This document shows positions 1 to 7,167 of a DNA stretch of 10,811 nt, one piece after another (positions within the stretch are counted from its first letter, which is position 1; each line of letters opens with the position of its first letter). The notes beneath the pieces are model-generated. The model worked only from the letters and a program-made list of their open reading frames with translations, searched no databases and was not told where the DNA came from. The translations under genes were made by a program, and so were the position numbers. Origin of the DNA: JBFMAE01 sp040756085 (GTDB lineage Bacteria > Desulfobacterota > BSN033 > UBA1163); contig JBFMAE010000413.1 in NCBI GenBank assembly GCA_040756085.1, positions 1 through 10,811 on the forward strand, in the 5' to 3' direction.

Positions 1-2
1 GG

Positions 3-1619
3 TCCTTTGTTAACCCGGCACATGAGCAGGCCATCAAAGAGATGATCGAAGAGGAATATCCCGAAACCTACTTGGGAAATATGCCCATCCTTCTTTCGAG
101 TGAGATATCTCCCAAGAATGGGGAATATACTCGGATGATGACGACGATCGTGAATGGCTATATGCATCAGGAATTGGCAGAGCAGCTTTCACATCTTGGA
201 GAGAAATTGAGAGAAATGGGCTATACGAAACCTCTCTTGCTTGTGCATAATACTGGGGGGACTAAAAAAGTTTCTCGTACGAAGGCGATCCATACGCATA
301 ATGCAGGCCCGGTTGCCGGACTTTGTGGGAGCTCTTTTATTGGAAAAATTTATGACTTTAAGAATATCATCTTCACAGATATGGGAGGGACGAGTTTCGA
401 TATCGGGGTGATCTCCGATGGCGAGATCCGATTTTACGACCTCATCCCCGTTATCGATCGTTGGAGGACCCAAATTTCGACCATCGAAACCATATCGATC
501 GGAGCAGGAGGGGGGTCCATCGCGTGGCTCAATGAACTGATGGGGAATCGCCTTGAAGTGGGTCCAATGAGTGCGGGGGCAATGCCGGGACCCGCGGCTT
601 ATGATCAAGGGGGTCAAGAACCAACGGTCACCGATGCGGACATCGTATTAGGGTACATCAATCCGGATTATTACCTTGGAGGAAAGATCAGGTTAAACGC
701 AGAAAAATCGTTTCAGGCGATTGAAGAGAAGATCGCCAAACCCCTGCAAATGGATGTCATGGAAGCAGCTCTCATGATCAAGAAAGTGGTCGATTCCAGA
801 ATGGGTCAGGAAATATTTAAAGAAGTCGCTTTAAAGGGATTAGATCCGCGAGAATTCTTTCTTTTTGCCTGCGGTGGGGCGGGGCCGACTCATTGTTGTG
901 GTTTTGCCCCTCATCTCGATGTGAAGAGGATTCTCACTTCTCCCCTTGCACCTGTATTCGGAGCGTTTGGAGCTTCTACCCTGGGTATTAAACATATTTT
1001 TGACAAATCGAAGCGCCTCAAACTTTTCCATTTTGTTACCCAACAGTATCTCGATGACTATGAAAGATTCAATCAGGTCGTTTTTGAACTTCAAGACTTG
1101 GCGTTGAGAGACCTGAGATTGGAAGGATTCTCAGAAAAACAGATCTCCTTCTCTTTGGAACTTGAGATGAAATACGGGGGACAGTTTCATTATACTCGAA
1201 TCGTTTCGCCAAGGATATTCGTCAAGAACGAACAGGACGTGAAAGCGATATGCGATGCCTTTACGGAGGCCTATGGTCACATGTATAGCCCAGAGGCTGC
1301 CTTCCCCCAGGGAGGCATCGATATCGAAACGTTTTATCTCATCGCATCCGTTCCCATCTCTCACTACGCCTTCCCATCCCATCCCAAGAAAGGAGACCTT
1401 CCTTCTGAAGAGGCCCTGAAGGGGAGAAGATGGGTTTACTGGGAAGAAGAAAGGAAGAGAGTGGAAACCAAAATTTTTGATTTTGATCGGTTGAGCGCAG
1501 GAAATAAAATTGATGGACCAGCCATTATTGAGGCAAAAGATACCACCTATGTGGTAAGTCCTGGGTGGAGATTCGTTTTAGATCAATATCTCAACGGGCT
1601 TATAGAATCTCAAGCCTAA
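3..1619 (+). CDS. HyuA-type subunit (hydantoinase A / acetone-acetophenone carboxylase ATPase-like), 5' partial
   Basis: This is the nucleotide-binding subunit of a HyuA/HyuB-superfamily enzyme; family members use ATP to phosphorylate a carbonyl or enol oxygen, either to open lactam or hydantoin rings or to activate ketones for carboxylation. The frame is open from base 3 with no stop. The residues before the first ATG at 42 (beginning SFVNPAHEQAIKE) match the family's conserved 'NP.HE' region, so the gene starts upstream and roughly 150-200 residues are missing, including the first phosphate-binding motif. Counting from the first visible codon, the ASKHA-type DMGGTSFD motif is at 126-133, GAGGGSIAW near 167, VGPMSAGAMPGPAAY from about 186, VTDADIVLG near 210, and GGAGPTH at 291-297. 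All are classic HyuA signatures. The usual SGPAgG segment reads NAGPVAG here. The stop is 15 bases before the HyuB-like gene. Cytosolic; the family is certain, the substrate is not. Confidence 0.9.
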   Translation, partial: SFVNPAHEQAIKEMIEEEYPETYLGNMPILLSSEISPKNGEYTRMMTTIVNGYMHQELAEQLSHLGEKLREMGYTKPLLLVHNTGGTKKVSRTKAIHTHNAGPVAGLCGSSFIGKIYDFKNIIFTDMGGTSFDIGVISDGEIRFYDLIPVIDRWRTQISTIETISIGAGGGSIAWLNELMGNRLEVGPMSAGAMPGPAAYDQGGQEPTVTDADIVLGYINPDYYLGGKIRLNAEKSFQAIEEKIAKPLQMDVMEAALMIKKVVDSRMGQEIFKEVALKGLDPREFFLFACGGAGPTHCCGFAPHLDVKRILTSPLAPVFGAFGASTLGIKHIFDKSKRLKLFHFVTQQYLDDYERFNQVVFELQDLALRDLRLEGFSEKQISFSLELEMKYGGQFHYTRIVSPRIFVKNEQDVKAICDAFTEAYGHMYSPEAAFPQGGIDIETFYLIASVPISHYAFPSHPKKGDLPSEEALKGRRWVYWEEERKRVETKIFDFDRLSAGNKIDGPAIIEAKDTTYVVSPGWRFVLDQYLNGLIESQA

Positions 1620-1622
1620 TTC

Positions 1623-1631
1623 AGGGAGGGG
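1623..1631 (+). promoter_or_regulatory. Ribosome binding site of the HyuB-like gene
   Basis: A purine stretch, AGGGAGGGG, contains the core GGAGG at 1625-1629 and ends just ahead of the ATG at 1635. It lies in the 15-base gap after the HyuA stop and supports 1635 as the true start. Confidence 0.7.
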
Positions 1632-1634
1632 ACC

Positions 1635-3674
1635 ATGTCGGGAAGAGATTTTGAAATTGTGAAGAGGATGAAACCAGAACCCCCCACACCTTTGGAGCAG
1701 AGATGCATGGAGAAGGTCGCTGATGTGGATTTAGCGATCTTCAGTCACAAAATGCATATGATTACGATTGAGTGCAAGGAGAATTTGATCAAATTGGGAG
1801 GAAGCACAGGCTGTCGTTGGGGAGACGTTGGGTTCAGCATCTATACCAACTCCGGTGATTTGGCCATGGCCGCTACAGGGATTTGGTTTCATACCGTTTT
1901 GGGCCAAATTCCCCTGAAATATATTATCAAACATTGGGCGAATGAGCCGGGTGTGGGGATCAAAGAAGGAGATGCCTTTTTCTGCAATGATCCTTTCTAT
2001 TTTGGAGTCCATGGGGCTGACATGGCTGTCTACACGCCCATTTTTTACAAGGGGGAATTGGTCTGTTGGGTCGGGGCTGTCATTCATACAGGAGAGAACG
2101 GAAGTTGTGAGCCGGGAGGAGCTCCTTTAAGTTCAAGGAGCCGCTACGACGAAGGGCTTTTGGTCCCTCCGATTAAAATTGCAGAAAATAATCTCCTTCG
2201 AGAAGATATTCTCAATATGTTCTCTCACATGGTGAGAGATCCGCGAACCCTCCTCTTAGATATTAAAGCCAGAATATCGGCTTGCAGACTTGGGGAGAGA
2301 AGGATTTTGGATGTGATCGAGAAAAAAGGAAAGGAATTTTTTATCGGAGCCTTAAGAAAATTGATCCTCACCACCGCCGAAGCAGCAAAGGCAAAGATTC
2401 GTAAACTCAACGATGGGATCTACAGACAACCCCGTTGGGTCGATACCATTGGAATAAAGGATGCGTTGTTAAAAGTGATGGTCACGGTTGAGAAACGGGA
2501 CGATCATCTTTTCTTAGACCTCACCGACTCATCCCCTGAGGTCCCCGATAGAGGGATCAATACCTTTTGGATGGGGATTATCGGACTCTGTGCGGTCTAT
2601 TTCTGTGGCTATCTTTTTTGGGATCTGCCTGCCAATGGAGGTCTTCTCGAGATTTTGGATTGGAATATCCCAGAGAGAACGATCGTGAACCCCAATCCCG
2701 ACGCTCCCACTGGCACGGCTCCGTTCGTCCAAGTCTCATTTGAACATGCCCTTTCCATCGCAGGGGCTAAGATGCTCTTTGATTACGATAAGGAAAGAGC
2801 AGTGGCCTGTTGGTTCAGATCTTTTAACATGCCTTATTTTGGAGGATTGAATCAATGGGGTGAACCCATTGCAGACATGGGAGCAGAAATTAATGCGGGA
2901 GGGCATGGGGGGAGGCCTGATCTCGACGGGGTCAATGTGGCAGGGGCCTTTTTTGCCACCCTCTCCGACTGTGGAGATGTCGAATCGATTGAAATCGAAC
3001 GTCCCTTTCTTTATCCGTATAGAAGATTTTTTCAGAATAATTTAGGTCATGGGAAATTTAGGGGCGGCGCAGGAATGGATTATGCGATCATGGTGAAAGG
3101 GGTCCCTTGGCTCTTCTTGGGCCTCATGGGATTTGGTTCCAAAATCCCATCCACCCAAGGTCTCTTCGGTGGCTATGCCATTCCTACGATCCCGTTCATA
3201 AAAGTGAGAAAGAATAACCTTCTCCAAAAGATGAAGGAAAGTGATGTCCCCATACCCTATTCTACTATTTCTCTGTTGGAAGAGGGGTCCGTGAAGGGTG
3301 ATTTTCAATTCAGTAGTATACCAAGTGTAATCGATATGTTTCGCGAAGGAGATATCATCGCCTGTTCCTCAGGAGGCGGAGGGGGATATGGAGATGTTTT
3401 GGAGAGGGATCCTGAATGGGTGATCAAGGATTTAAAAGATGGAGCGATTTCACATTCCATCGCTCAAAATGTCTATAAAGTGGTTTACGATCCTAAGACC
3501 TTTATTGTCGATAGGGATAAAACGGAAGAACTGAGGCGAAAAGAAAGGGAAACGAGGAAAATGAGAGGGATCCCCTATGATGAATTTGAAAAGGAGTGGT
3601 TGAAAAAAAGGCCAAAGGATGAGATCTTGCAATTCTTCGGGGCGTGGCCTCATCCTTCAAAAAAGGAAGGGTAA
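1635..3674 (+). CDS. HyuB-type subunit (hydantoinase B / acetone-acetophenone carboxylase large subunit-like)
   Basis: This 679-residue protein is the catalytic, metal-binding partner of the preceding HyuA-type subunit. Its length lies between typical HyuB (about 500-600) and acetone carboxylase alpha (about 770). The family pattern NDP...H..D then H..D is seen as N118-D119-P120, H126, D129, H151 and E154; the last position is normally Asp and is Glu here. A glycine-rich SSGGGGGYGD segment at about 578-587, followed by LERDPEWV, is the hallmark C-terminal HyuB signature. The region around 160-225 (PGGAPLSSRS, then RDPRTLLLDIKAR) resembles the carboxylase branch more than plain hydantoinases, judged from memory of the families. 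A good ribosome site precedes the ATG. Neighbouring dehydrogenase, CoA ligase and thiolase genes favour ketone carboxylation over hydantoin hydrolysis, but the reaction remains an inference. The stop is 4 bases before the next gene. Confidence 0.9.
   Translation: MSGRDFEIVKRMKPEPPTPLEQRCMEKVADVDLAIFSHKMHMITIECKENLIKLGGSTGCRWGDVGFSIYTNSGDLAMAATGIWFHTVLGQIPLKYIIKHWANEPGVGIKEGDAFFCNDPFYFGVHGADMAVYTPIFYKGELVCWVGAVIHTGENGSCEPGGAPLSSRSRYDEGLLVPPIKIAENNLLREDILNMFSHMVRDPRTLLLDIKARISACRLGERRILDVIEKKGKEFFIGALRKLILTTAEAAKAKIRKLNDGIYRQPRWVDTIGIKDALLKVMVTVEKRDDHLFLDLTDSSPEVPDRGINTFWMGIIGLCAVYFCGYLFWDLPANGGLLEILDWNIPERTIVNPNPDAPTGTAPFVQVSFEHALSIAGAKMLFDYDKERAVACWFRSFNMPYFGGLNQWGEPIADMGAEINAGGHGGRPDLDGVNVAGAFFATLSDCGDVESIEIERPFLYPYRRFFQNNLGHGKFRGGAGMDYAIMVKGVPWLFLGLMGFGSKIPSTQGLFGGYAIPTIPFIKVRKNNLLQKMKESDVPIPYSTISLLEEGSVKGDFQFSSIPSVIDMFREGDIIACSSGGGGGYGDVLERDPEWVIKDLKDGAISHSIAQNVYKVVYDPKTFIVDRDKTEELRRKERETRKMRGIPYDEFEKEWLKKRPKDEILQFFGAWPHPSKKEG
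3663..3671 (+). promoter_or_regulatory. Ribosome binding site deciding the alcohol dehydrogenase start
   Basis: AAGGAAGGG lies within the last codons of the HyuB-like gene and about 7 bases ahead of the ATG at 3679. It favours that ATG over the in-frame ATG at 3619, which would overlap the upstream gene by 56 bases and add 20 residues with no family similarity. Confidence 0.7.
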
Positions 3675-3678
3675 AACT

Positions 3679-4719
3679 ATGAAGGGCGTTGTTTTTGGTG
3701 GTCCCAATTTTCTGAAAATCGATGATGTTCCAGAACCCAAATTGGAAAAAGCTACGGATGCCATCCTTCGAGTCACCACCGCCTCCATTTGTGGATCAGA
3801 TCTTCATATCAAGCATGGTATGATGCCATGGATTAAACCGGGTACAATTATTGGACATGAATTTGTAGGGATCGTCAAGGAGGTAGGAAGTGAGGTTTCT
3901 GCATTTAAAAAAGGAGACCGCGTCGTTGCCTCCGCCACTTTTCAATGTGGTCAATGCTTTTATTGCAAGAGACGAAATATTGCATTGTGTGAGCGAGGAG
4001 GGGTTTATGGCGGTGGGGAAATGTTTGGTAATGTCTCCGGAGGACAGGCTGAGTATGTACGGATACCCTTCGCTGATAATAGTTTGGAGAAGATCCCAGA
4101 TGGATTAGAAGATGAGGATGTGATTTTCGTGGGTGATATCTTATCCACAGGTTTCCACGGAGCTATAATGGGTGGAATCGGACCCGGTGATTCTGTTGTT
4201 GTCTTTGGTTCTGGGCCAGTAGGCTTATGTGCCCAAGTCTGCAGCAAACTAATGGGAGCCGATCCTGTCATAGGTGTGGACATCATTGATTCCCGGTTAA
4301 ACATTGCTCAGACTTTTGGATCGATCCCGATCAACGCAGGAAAAGAAAATCCAATTGAAAAAATTCGCAGTCTAACTAAGGATAGAGGAGCGGATGTCGC
4401 GATTGAGGCAGGAGGATTTGAAGGTACCTTTTTGGGGAGCATTGAGGCCATTAGAAGGGGGGGTACTGTGTCAATTTTAGGTCTCTTTCCGCAACCGTTA
4501 TCTTTTCCTATTCAAAAATTATGTTTCTATACGCTTAAAATATCAATAGGATTAGCCGACCTTTCCCATATGGCTCAGCTGATCAAACTTATTCAGGATA
4601 AAAGAATCAATCTAAGACCACTCATCACTCATACTCTTCCTCTAAATCAGGTTTTAGAAGGATATGAAATCTTCGAAAATAAAAAAGACATCTGCGTTAA
4701 GGTATTATTGAAGCCATAG
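3679..4719 (+). CDS. Zinc-dependent medium-chain alcohol dehydrogenase, secondary-alcohol type
   Basis: This 346-residue protein likely oxidises an alcohol reversibly to a ketone or aldehyde with NAD. Start 3679 gives MKGVVFGGPN, typical of the family N-terminus. Catalytic zinc ligands are C38 (in SICGSD), H60-E61 (GHEF) and D153 (GDILSTGFHGA); the latter segment recalls secondary-alcohol dehydrogenases such as the Thermoanaerobacter enzyme, where Asp is also a ligand. Four cysteines, C90, C93, C96 and C104, form the structural-zinc lobe. The Rossmann motif GSGPVG is at 177-182, and D201 at the end of the second strand (GVDIID) argues for NAD rather than NADP. It fits between the HyuAB pair and the CoA ligase as the enzyme that makes the ketone from a secondary alcohol, or alternatively handles a hydroxy-acid intermediate. 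Four bases separate it from HyuB and 12 from the ligase, so it is probably translationally coupled. Confidence 0.9.
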   Translation: MKGVVFGGPNFLKIDDVPEPKLEKATDAILRVTTASICGSDLHIKHGMMPWIKPGTIIGHEFVGIVKEVGSEVSAFKKGDRVVASATFQCGQCFYCKRRNIALCERGGVYGGGEMFGNVSGGQAEYVRIPFADNSLEKIPDGLEDEDVIFVGDILSTGFHGAIMGGIGPGDSVVVFGSGPVGLCAQVCSKLMGADPVIGVDIIDSRLNIAQTFGSIPINAGKENPIEKIRSLTKDRGADVAIEAGGFEGTFLGSIEAIRRGGTVSILGLFPQPLSFPIQKLCFYTLKISIGLADLSHMAQLIKLIQDKRINLRPLITHTLPLNQVLEGYEIFENKKDICVKVLLKP

Positions 4720-4731
4720 TGGGTAATTGAA

Positions 4732-6084
4732 ATGTTAGAGAGACGATTCTGGAATGAAGAGATAGAGACCCTTCCGAGGGATAGATTGAGAGCTTTACAG
4801 TTAGAGAGATTGAAAAAACAGCTCACCTATGAATACGAAAATTCCCCTTATTATAAGGAGAGGTTTGATAACGCTGGCCTTCATCCAAGCCAACTCAAAG
4901 AATTGGAAGATATCAGAGAATTGCCTCTTTTTACAAAGGACGAACACCGCAAGGTTCAAGAGGCATCCCTTGAAAGATATGGTCATCCTTATGGCCTCCA
5001 CCTCTGTGCCCCTCTGGAAAAGGTGATCGCCGTTAATGCTACATCAGGTACAACTGGAGTTCCAACATTCTACACTTTTACCCACCACGACATTCAAGTG
5101 AATAATGAATGCCATGCAAGAGGTCTATGGAGGATTGGAATCAGGCCAGGGGATACTGTGGCTCACGCCATGGCCTTGAGTATGTTTTTAGGTGGAACTC
5201 CAGTGATTGAGGCATTCCAGGCATTTGGCGCTCGTATCCTTCCCATTGGAGCAGAAGCGGGGACGGAGCGACTCCTCCAATTTGTCGAGCTTTGCAAACC
5301 GAAGATGCTGATGTGTACCCCCTCTTATGCTGAATACCTTATCACCAAAGCTCCCTCCATCATTAAAAAGAAGGTTGGGGAATTGGGGATTCAGATTCTC
5401 TATATTGGTGGAGAGCCTGGAGGAGGCATTCCTGAGGTAAGAAGAAGACTAGAACAAGCCTATCAGGCCAAGGTTTATGATGATATGGGTGGATGTTGGG
5501 GTTTTTGGATGGTTTCCTGTAATGCTCATGAAGGGATGCACGTTGTCTCAGAGGATCTGAATTATATTGAGGTCATCGATCCCGCTACCGAAAAGGCTTT
5601 AGATATTGAGGATGGAGTTATTGGGGAGGTGGCCTTTACTGCTTTGGATTGGGAGGCAGGACCAATCCTTCGATACAATATGGGTGATATCACCCAAATC
5701 CTGACCGAGACATGTGCATGTGGGGTTTCGGGAATTCGGATGAAAGTCCTCGGAATGGCAGACGATATGCTCATTGTGAAAGGGATCAATGTCTATCCAG
5801 CAGCAGTGAAAAACCTGGTGACCACTTTTATTCCGCGAGCCACAGGGGAGATACGGATTCTTTTGGACAAACCGGGACCTCGGGTGGATCCCCCATTGAA
5901 GATGAAGGTAGAGTATGGATCAGGATTGACTCAAAACGAGATCGAAGAATTGAAGAAAGAGATGGAATCGACAATGCACGGTATGCTTCGATTCCGGCCC
6001 GAAATTGAGATGGTTCTTCCAGAATCTTTAGGTCGCTCCTATCATAAAACAAAGTTAACAGTGAAGCTATATGAGCAAAAATAG
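4732..6084 (+). CDS. PaaK-like (phenylacetate-CoA ligase family) AMP-forming acyl-CoA ligase
   Basis: This 450-residue adenylating enzyme would activate a carboxylic acid to its CoA thioester using ATP. The length and N-terminus (WNEEIETLPRDRLRALQLER) are those of complete PaaK-family proteins. The phosphate-binding loop ATSGTTGVPT is at 103-112; YDDMGG at 249-254 is the adenine/acyl motif; RYNMGD (314-319) carries the ribose-binding Asp; GMADDMLIVKGINVYP (341-356) is the hinge to the C-terminal domain; and K439 in SLGRSYHKTK is the candidate catalytic lysine. A TCACG segment at 327-331 matches the cysteine pair common before the hinge in this family. No clear Shine-Dalgarno sequence lies ahead of the ATG, so it may rely on coupling to the dehydrogenase 12 bases upstream. 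In the proposed pathway it would act on the 3-oxoacid made by the carboxylase, though an aryl or aliphatic acid imported by the transporter is equally possible. Confidence 0.9.
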   Translation: MLERRFWNEEIETLPRDRLRALQLERLKKQLTYEYENSPYYKERFDNAGLHPSQLKELEDIRELPLFTKDEHRKVQEASLERYGHPYGLHLCAPLEKVIAVNATSGTTGVPTFYTFTHHDIQVNNECHARGLWRIGIRPGDTVAHAMALSMFLGGTPVIEAFQAFGARILPIGAEAGTERLLQFVELCKPKMLMCTPSYAEYLITKAPSIIKKKVGELGIQILYIGGEPGGGIPEVRRRLEQAYQAKVYDDMGGCWGFWMVSCNAHEGMHVVSEDLNYIEVIDPATEKALDIEDGVIGEVAFTALDWEAGPILRYNMGDITQILTETCACGVSGIRMKVLGMADDMLIVKGINVYPAAVKNLVTTFIPRATGEIRILLDKPGPRVDPPLKMKVEYGSGLTQNEIEELKKEMESTMHGMLRFRPEIEMVLPESLGRSYHKTKLTVKLYEQK

Positions 6085-6086
6085 GA

Positions 6087-6716
6087 ATGGAGGGTGATGC
6101 TATTTTGGGAAATCGAAAAAAAAGGCTCAATACGGAAGAGAGAAAAGCCCAAATCTTAAAGATTGCAACAGATATATTTTATCGAGATGGTTATGAAAAA
6201 GCCTCCCTCCAGGAGATTGCAGAAAGAGCCGGATTCACAAAAGCGGCTATTTATTACCATTTTAAAAATAAAGAGGAAATTCTATTTAATCTTGTCACCA
6301 CGATCAGCGATCAATTGATTTTTGATTTGAAGGAGATTGTCAAGAGAAAAGGTGACCCAGTAGAACAGCTAAAGGAGATGCTCACCACACAAATCTCCTA
6401 CTTTAAACCGGACAAAGAAAAGGTGAAAATCTTGGTCGAGGATAGGCGTTTTTTAGGAAAGAAATACGAAAATATTGTTAAAGATAAACAGAGAGAGATC
6501 TTTGAAATTTACAAGAAAAAACTGGATGAGATTGTAAATATTGGAAGGCTAAACAATATTAACATCATCACAGCCAATTTTAGTCTTTTCGGCATTATCA
6601 ATTGGCTTTACCACTGGTATAACCCTAAGGGAAAACTGAGTATCGAAGAGATCACAGACGACATCGTCAAGATGATCTTTTATGGATTAATTAAAGAGGA
6701 CAAAGGGAAGCTATAA
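6087..6716 (+). CDS. TetR/AcrR-family transcriptional regulator
   Basis: This DNA-binding repressor of 209 residues (or 203 if the TTG at 6105 is the start) has an N-terminal helix-turn-helix. The sequence ILKIATDIFYRDGYEKAS leads into QEIAERAGFTKAAIYYHF, with the recognition helix at about 51-59. The C-terminal ligand domain contains INWLYHWYNPKGKLSIEEI, which by eye resembles the tail of acyl-CoA-sensing TetR proteins such as KstR2; that suggests a CoA-thioester effector but does not prove it. It sits inside the operon between ligase and DUF35 genes, only two bases after the ligase stop, so it is probably co-transcribed and self-regulating; its operator is likely at the operon promoter outside the window. 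The gene is strikingly AT-rich: 6421-6480 has 20 G+C of 60 and 6481-6540 has 16 of 60 by hand count, against 36 of 60 at 2881-2940. Confidence 0.92.
   Translation: MEGDAILGNRKKRLNTEERKAQILKIATDIFYRDGYEKASLQEIAERAGFTKAAIYYHFKNKEEILFNLVTTISDQLIFDLKEIVKRKGDPVEQLKEMLTTQISYFKPDKEKVKILVEDRRFLGKKYENIVKDKQREIFEIYKKKLDEIVNIGRLNNINIITANFSLFGIINWLYHWYNPKGKLSIEEITDDIVKMIFYGLIKEDKGKL
6089..6094 (+). promoter_or_regulatory. GGAGGG site that questions the TetR start
   Basis: GGAGGG overlaps the annotated ATG of the regulator and lies 10 bases ahead of an in-frame TTG at 6105. No good site precedes the ATG itself. A TTG start would give a protein 6 residues shorter, beginning just before the basic GNRKKR segment. 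Confidence 0.45.
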
Positions 6717-6728
6717 TAGAGGAAGAAA

Positions 6729-7154
6729 ATGGAGGAAAGGAAGGAAGAGGTTCAAGTCATCGAGGGACTCTTTACCCACTCTCCAATTGATGGTGAGCCT
6801 CGATTGATCGGAAACAGATGTGTCAATTGCAACAAAAAATTCTTTCCAAAGAGGTCTATTTGCCCTTATTGTTTTTCTGATGAGAAGATAGAGGAAGCCC
6901 TCTTAGGTCCCCGGGGTAAGATATACGCCTTTACCACTGTCAGGGTTCCACCTCCACTGGGTTTCACAGTCCCTTATTCGTATGGGTATGTAGATCTCGT
7001 TGAGGATGATGTAAGGATTCTCGCAATGTTTACTGAAGATGAGTCAGGGCGATTAAGAATTGGAATGGATGTAATATTGGTGATCGATAAACTTCGGACG
7101 GATAAAGAAGGGACTGAAATTATTGGCTATAAATTTAGGCCGGTAGAAGAGTAG
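6729..7154 (+). CDS. DUF35 zinc-ribbon/OB-fold protein, thiolase partner
   Basis: This 141-residue protein belongs to the DUF35 (OB-fold plus rubredoxin-like zinc ribbon) family, which typically forms a complex with an adjacent thiolase and holds the CoA part of the substrate. Known examples are the archaeal acetoacetyl-CoA thiolase/HMG-CoA synthase bridge protein and BbsA, partner of the BbsB thiolase in toluene degradation. Four cysteines are in the expected order: C31-x2-C34 and C45-x2-C48, in RCVNCNKKFFPKRSICPYCF. The OB-fold follows from about residue 60, with the typical GKIYAFTTV strand, a PPPLGFTVPYSYGYVDL segment, and RLRIGMDV near 108-114. A GAGGA ribosome site at 6719-6723 precedes the ATG. 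It ends 13 bases before the thiolase, the standard arrangement for such pairs. It lacks catalytic residues of its own, so it is probably a structural or CoA-binding subunit. Confidence 0.9.
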   Translation: MEERKEEVQVIEGLFTHSPIDGEPRLIGNRCVNCNKKFFPKRSICPYCFSDEKIEEALLGPRGKIYAFTTVRVPPPLGFTVPYSYGYVDLVEDDVRILAMFTEDESGRLRIGMDVILVIDKLRTDKEGTEIIGYKFRPVEE

Positions 7155-7167
7155 GAAGAGGTTCATA

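Noticed and set aside
42..44. ATG at 42 as the start of the HyuA gene
   Set aside because: The frame is open back to base 3 and the upstream residues match the conserved family region, so the gene is cut by the window edge.
189..617. Long open frame on the - strand inside the HyuA gene
   Set aside because: Opposite-strand shadow of a well-supported gene, with no recognisable motif.
3619..3621. ATG at 3619 as the dehydrogenase start
   Set aside because: It overlaps the HyuB gene by 56 bases and adds 20 unrelated residues; the ATG at 3679 has a good ribosome site and a family-typical N-terminus.
3..3674. Plain hydantoinase or 5-oxoprolinase operon
   Set aside because: Not excluded, but the nearby dehydrogenase, CoA ligase and thiolase are not expected for hydantoin or oxoproline use, so it is ranked second.
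5712..6008. Second + strand frame of 98 residues inside the ligase gene
   Set aside because: Fully nested in the conserved C-terminal domain of the ligase, with low-complexity composition and no motif.
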